A stretch of 17,356 nt of DNA from NCBI GenBank assembly GCA_031411235.1, contig JANOAR010000069.1:1-17356 (forward strand), in the 5' to 3' direction. Source of the DNA: JANOAR01 sp031411235. GTDB lineage: Bacteria > Verrucomicrobiota > Verrucomicrobiia > Verrucomicrobiales > Verrucomicrobiaceae. The translations under genes and the position numbers were made by a program. The number at the start of each line of letters is the position of its first letter. Within the stretch, counting starts at the first letter, position 1. The notes beneath the pieces were generated by a model, which ran no database searches, had not been told where the DNA came from, and was given only the letters and a program-made list of their open reading frames with translations. Positions 14,500 to 17,356 of this stretch are shown here, piece after piece.

Positions 14500-14568
14500 A
14501 TGCGTCACTTCAATCACTTCCTCATCGGCAAGATCAAGCCACGTCCCATCACGCAGAAAAAATCATGA
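14500..14568 (+). CDS. 22-residue mini-ORF bridging the sialidase-like and GH32-like genes
   Basis: GAAGGG stands about six bases before the ATG at 14500, the best ribosome-binding site in this operon. The ORF encodes 22 residues (starting MRHFNHFLIGKIK) and its TGA overlaps the ATG of the GH32-like gene as ATGA. That gene has no Shine-Dalgarno sequence of its own. The mini-ORF may keep ribosomes coupled across the 77-base gap, or be a small leader peptide. It could also be chance. Confidence 0.35.
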   Translation: MRHFNHFLIGKIKPRPITQKKS

Positions 14569-16118
14569 AACGACACCTTGCCCTCCTCTTCACTCTCGCG
14601 CTCACAGCACATGCCGCCGAGCCACTAAACATCGGCTCAAAGCGCGAACTGTTCGTGGACGACTATCTCATCGACAAGCTCGTCGGCGGCGCGGAGCAGA
14701 GGCTGCACCAACCGCAGCCGCAGGAGATCGTGATGACGCATGACATGCCCTGGGAGGGCAGCGGTAGCGGCTACCACAGCGTCTTCCGCGATGGCAACCT
14801 GTATCGCATGTATTACAAAGCCTGGCAGCTCACCGTAACTCCCGGCAAGGTGAACACGAGCGAGCATCCGTTGTTTTGCTGCTACGCGGAAAGCGACGAC
14901 GGCATCCACTGGCGGAAGCCCAAACTGGGCCTGTATGAGTTTAACGGATCGAAGGCTAACAACATCGTCATCCCGCATGGCATGATGGGCAATGTGAACC
15001 CGGATGGCGGACACCCTGCGGTCTTCAAAGATGAAAACCCAGCGTCGGCACCTGAGGCAAAATACAAGGCGCTGGTGCGCTCGAACTCGCCCAAAGGCCT
15101 GCTCGCGCTGAAGTCTGCGGATGGCCTGCATTGGTCGCCGCTGGCGGATGCGCCCGTGATCACAGCGGGTGCCTTTGATTCACAAAACCTCGCATTCTGG
15201 GATGCCGCGCGCGGTGTGTATCGCGCTTACTGGCGTATCTTCACTGCGGGCGTGACCGATGAGAAAAACTGGAAACCCAGCGGCTATCGCGCCATCCGCA
15301 CCGCCACGTCGAAGGACTTCGTGCATTGGGAAAACCAGGCCGACCTGAGCTACACCGACTCGCCCGCCGAGCATCTCTACACGAACCAAGTGAAGCCCTA
15401 CCATCGTGCGCCACACCTGCTCATCGGCTTCCCCACACGTTATGTCGAGCGTGCGGCGTCAGAGTCTCTGCGGGCGCTGCCCGAGAGTGAGCACCGCGAC
15501 TGGAGATCGAAAGCCACACCGCGCTACGGTACCGCGATCACGGAAGGCTTGTTCATGGCCAGCCGCGATGGTGTGAAGTTCAAGCGCTGGAACGAAGCCT
15601 TTCTGCCGCCCGGCATCGAGCGTGAAGGAACCTGGAACTACGGCCATCAATACATCGCATGGCATCTTGTCGAAACGAAGTCCGCACTGCCTGGAGCCCC
15701 TGATGAACTGTCTTTTTATGCCACCGAAAGCTACTGGACGGGCACCAGCAGTGCCGTGCGCCGCTACACCCTGCGGCTGGATGGCTTCGTCTCCATTCAC
15801 GCGCCGATGAAAGGCGGCGAACTGATCACCAAGCCCTTCACTTTTACAGGGAAGCTGCTCACCCTGAACTTCGCCAGCTCCGCCGCTGGTGGCATTCAAG
15901 TGGAGATGCAAGACGCCACAGGCAAGCCCATCCCAGGCTTTACCCTCGCCGACGCGGAGCCCCAGTTTGGCGATTCCATCGAGCGCACCGTGCATTGGAA
16001 AAACGGCAGCGATGTCAGCGCCCTGGCCAGTCAACCCGTGCGTCTTCGCTTTGTCTTGAACGATGCCAGTCTCTACTCGCTACGCTTCATCGAACTCGAA
16101 TCCAAGCCTCACCCATGA
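14565..16118 (+). CDS. Secreted GH32/GH43-like five-bladed beta-propeller protein (paralogue 1)
   Basis: 517 residues from the ATG at 14565. An in-frame ATG at 14466 lies inside the previous gene and would add 33 residues ahead of an obvious signal peptide, so the later start is preferred. The signal peptide is MKRHLALLFTLALTAHA, cut before AEPL. The mature part opens with IGSKRELFVDDYLI and shows propeller-blade motifs of GH32-like proteins, e.g. YAESDDGIHWRKPKLGLYEF (107-126) and ASRDGVKFKRW. The last 130 residues (from DGFVSIHAPMKGGE) form a predicted beta-sandwich seen at the end of such proteins. Proteins of this type are common in Planctomycetota and Verrucomicrobiota, mostly uncharacterised; a role in binding or cleaving a polysaccharide is inferred. 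Its stop overlaps the next start as ATGA, and the next gene is a paralogue. Confidence 0.82.
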   Translation: MKRHLALLFTLALTAHAAEPLNIGSKRELFVDDYLIDKLVGGAEQRLHQPQPQEIVMTHDMPWEGSGSGYHSVFRDGNLYRMYYKAWQLTVTPGKVNTSEHPLFCCYAESDDGIHWRKPKLGLYEFNGSKANNIVIPHGMMGNVNPDGGHPAVFKDENPASAPEAKYKALVRSNSPKGLLALKSADGLHWSPLADAPVITAGAFDSQNLAFWDAARGVYRAYWRIFTAGVTDEKNWKPSGYRAIRTATSKDFVHWENQADLSYTDSPAEHLYTNQVKPYHRAPHLLIGFPTRYVERAASESLRALPESEHRDWRSKATPRYGTAITEGLFMASRDGVKFKRWNEAFLPPGIEREGTWNYGHQYIAWHLVETKSALPGAPDELSFYATESYWTGTSSAVRRYTLRLDGFVSIHAPMKGGELITKPFTFTGKLLTLNFASSAAGGIQVEMQDATGKPIPGFTLADAEPQFGDSIERTVHWKNGSDVSALASQPVRLRFVLNDASLYSLRFIELESKPHP

Positions 16119-17356
16119 AACGTCTTTTCCTCCTGCTGCTGTCAGCTTTCACTCTCCATGCCGCCGAACCACTCGACATCGCCTCGCGCTGGGAACTCTT
16201 TGTTGATGAGCACCTCGTCGCGCAGAAAAAAGGCGTCGCCCTGAAGCTGCATGATCCCATCAAGAAGGAGATCGTGCTCACCACGGATCAGCCTTGGGAA
16301 GGGCCGACCTGCGCCTTCTTCACCGCGATCCAGGATGGTGAGAAGGTGCGGCTCTACTATCGCGGTTCGTCGGATGGCTCGATGCATTCCGACGATCAAG
16401 TCACCTGCATAGCCGAAAGCACGGACGGCATTCATTTCACACGCCCGAAGCTCGGCCTCATCGAAGTCGGCGGCACGAAGGAGAACAACGTTATCTGGCG
16501 CGGCTCCGAGGCGCATAACTTCTCGCCCTTCCTCGATGCGAACCCCGCCGCGATGCCCACCGAACGCTACAAGGCCCTTGGTGGTGTGAAGGAGACTGGC
16601 AAGAACTGGCATGAGGGTCTGACACCCGGCGGACTCTATGCCTTCGCCTCTGCCGATGGCGTGATTTGGAAGAAGATGCAGAGCACGCCCGTCATCACCA
16701 AGGGGGCGTTCGATTCACAGAACGTCGCCTTCTTTGACACCACTCGGAGCCGCTACGCATGCTTCAGCCGCATCTTCACTGCTGACAAACTCCGCTCCAT
16801 CCAGAGCAGCAACTCAGCCGACTTTCTGGCATGGAGCGAGGGCATCCCGCATCATTATGCCGAGGGTGTGCCGACCCAGCATTTCTACACTTCGGCCACG
16901 GTGCCATGCCCTACCGCGCCGCATTTGTTCCTCTCCTTCCCGAAGCGCTTCAAACCTGCTCGGTTGAAGGTGCCTGAGCATAAATTTAACGGCGTCTCCG
17001 ATGCCATCTTCATGTCCAGCCGCGATGGCGTGAACTGGGATCGCTCCCTCCTCGAAGCTTGGGTGCGCCCCGGCCCCGATCTCCTGAACTGGACGGATCG
17101 CAACAACATGACGGCCAACGGCATCATCATCACCAGCGATGCCGAATGGTCGCTCTACATCAGCGAACACTACCGCCACGCCGACCATCGCATCCGCCGT
17201 CTCAGCGTGCGGAAACAGGGCTTCGCCTCCATGCACGCCGATGCGAAGGGCGGCGAGTTCACCACCCAGCCGTTCACCTTCACTGGCAGCAAGCTCCAGC
17301 TCAACTACAGCACCTCCGCTGTCGGCTCTGTGCAGATCGACGCGCTCGACGATGCT
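16115..17356 (+). CDS. Secreted GH32/GH43-like beta-propeller protein (paralogue 2), cut by the window end
   Basis: 414 codons are visible and the frame is still open at the last base. The ATG at 16115 overlaps the stop of paralogue 1 (ATGA). Signal peptide MKRLFLLLLSAFTLHA, cut before AEPL. The mature start IASRWELFVDEHLV and the blade motif AESTDGIHFTRPKLGLIEV align with paralogue 1, as do GAFDSQNVAFFD, MSSRDGVNWDR and the C-terminal KGGEFTTQPFTFTG. About 60 to 70 residues of the C-terminal sandwich are missing, judged from paralogue 1. The function is inferred as for paralogue 1; divergence between them suggests different but related glycan targets. Confidence 0.83.
   Translation, partial: MKRLFLLLLSAFTLHAAEPLDIASRWELFVDEHLVAQKKGVALKLHDPIKKEIVLTTDQPWEGPTCAFFTAIQDGEKVRLYYRGSSDGSMHSDDQVTCIAESTDGIHFTRPKLGLIEVGGTKENNVIWRGSEAHNFSPFLDANPAAMPTERYKALGGVKETGKNWHEGLTPGGLYAFASADGVIWKKMQSTPVITKGAFDSQNVAFFDTTRSRYACFSRIFTADKLRSIQSSNSADFLAWSEGIPHHYAEGVPTQHFYTSATVPCPTAPHLFLSFPKRFKPARLKVPEHKFNGVSDAIFMSSRDGVNWDRSLLEAWVRPGPDLLNWTDRNNMTANGIIITSDAEWSLYISEHYRHADHRIRRLSVRKQGFASMHADAKGGEFTTQPFTFTGSKLQLNYSTSAVGSVQIDALDDA

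Noticed and set aside
14466..14564. Upstream ATG giving a 550-residue GH32-like protein
   Set aside because: It would place 33 polar residues ahead of a typical signal peptide and overlap the end of the sialidase-like gene; the ATG at 14565 starts the signal peptide directly.

Overview
The window looks like a chromosomal segment from a Verrucomicrobiota-type bacterium. The assignment rests on gene content: a Hanks kinase fused to a P-loop NTPase and a formylglycine-generating-enzyme-like (FGE-like) fold, a ceramidase fused to an alpha/beta hydrolase, glycosyltransferases with a cysteine-rich N-terminal knuckle, Gfo/Idh oxidoreductases, Asp-box sialidase-like proteins and GH32-like secreted propellers. 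Such combinations are common in Verrucomicrobiota and Planctomycetota. GC content is roughly 60 to 67 percent in hand-counted coding samples. No rRNA, tRNA, CRISPR array, transposase or reverse transcriptase was seen.

Layout. From 1 to 12273 all genes read on the minus strand; from 12404 to the end all read on the plus strand. Going down the minus strand from the divergence point: an HpcH/HpaI aldolase (12273 to 11455); a decayed type I restriction-modification locus (11348 to about 9957) with an hsdM remnant, repeats and palindromes, an orphan four-helix-bundle/zinc-finger protein and a 36-codon ORF; a secreted ceramidase/hydrolase fusion (9834 to 7456); a 1404-residue kinase-NTPase-FGE-like membrane protein (7398 to 3184); a short AT-rich spacer; a small cysteine-rich protein (3097 to 2804); and a multi-domain glycosyltransferase (2765 to 177). 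The last 180 bases hold a fragment of an unrelated, more GC-rich glycosyltransferase in another frame, so the left edge looks like a rearrangement or an assembly chimera.

The plus strand carries an apparent operon: Gfo/Idh/MocA oxidoreductase, Asp-box sialidase-like protein, and two tandem paralogous GH32-like secreted proteins, the last cut by the window end. Two junctions are ATGA overlaps. The only gap is bridged by a 22-codon ORF that has its own ribosome-binding site and ends in an ATGA overlap with the next gene. Together with the divergent aldolase this reads as a carbohydrate-degradation locus: secreted sugar-active proteins plus cytoplasmic sugar oxidation and keto-sugar-acid cleavage. 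The substrate cannot be told.

The most interesting items are the kinase-nSTAND-FGE-like protein, whose C-terminal domain has clearly lower GC and lacks the catalytic cysteines; the ruined type I restriction locus with its orphan partner gene; and paired 42-bp repeat units whose hairpins are kept by compensatory changes. No complete new defence or mobile system could be demonstrated.
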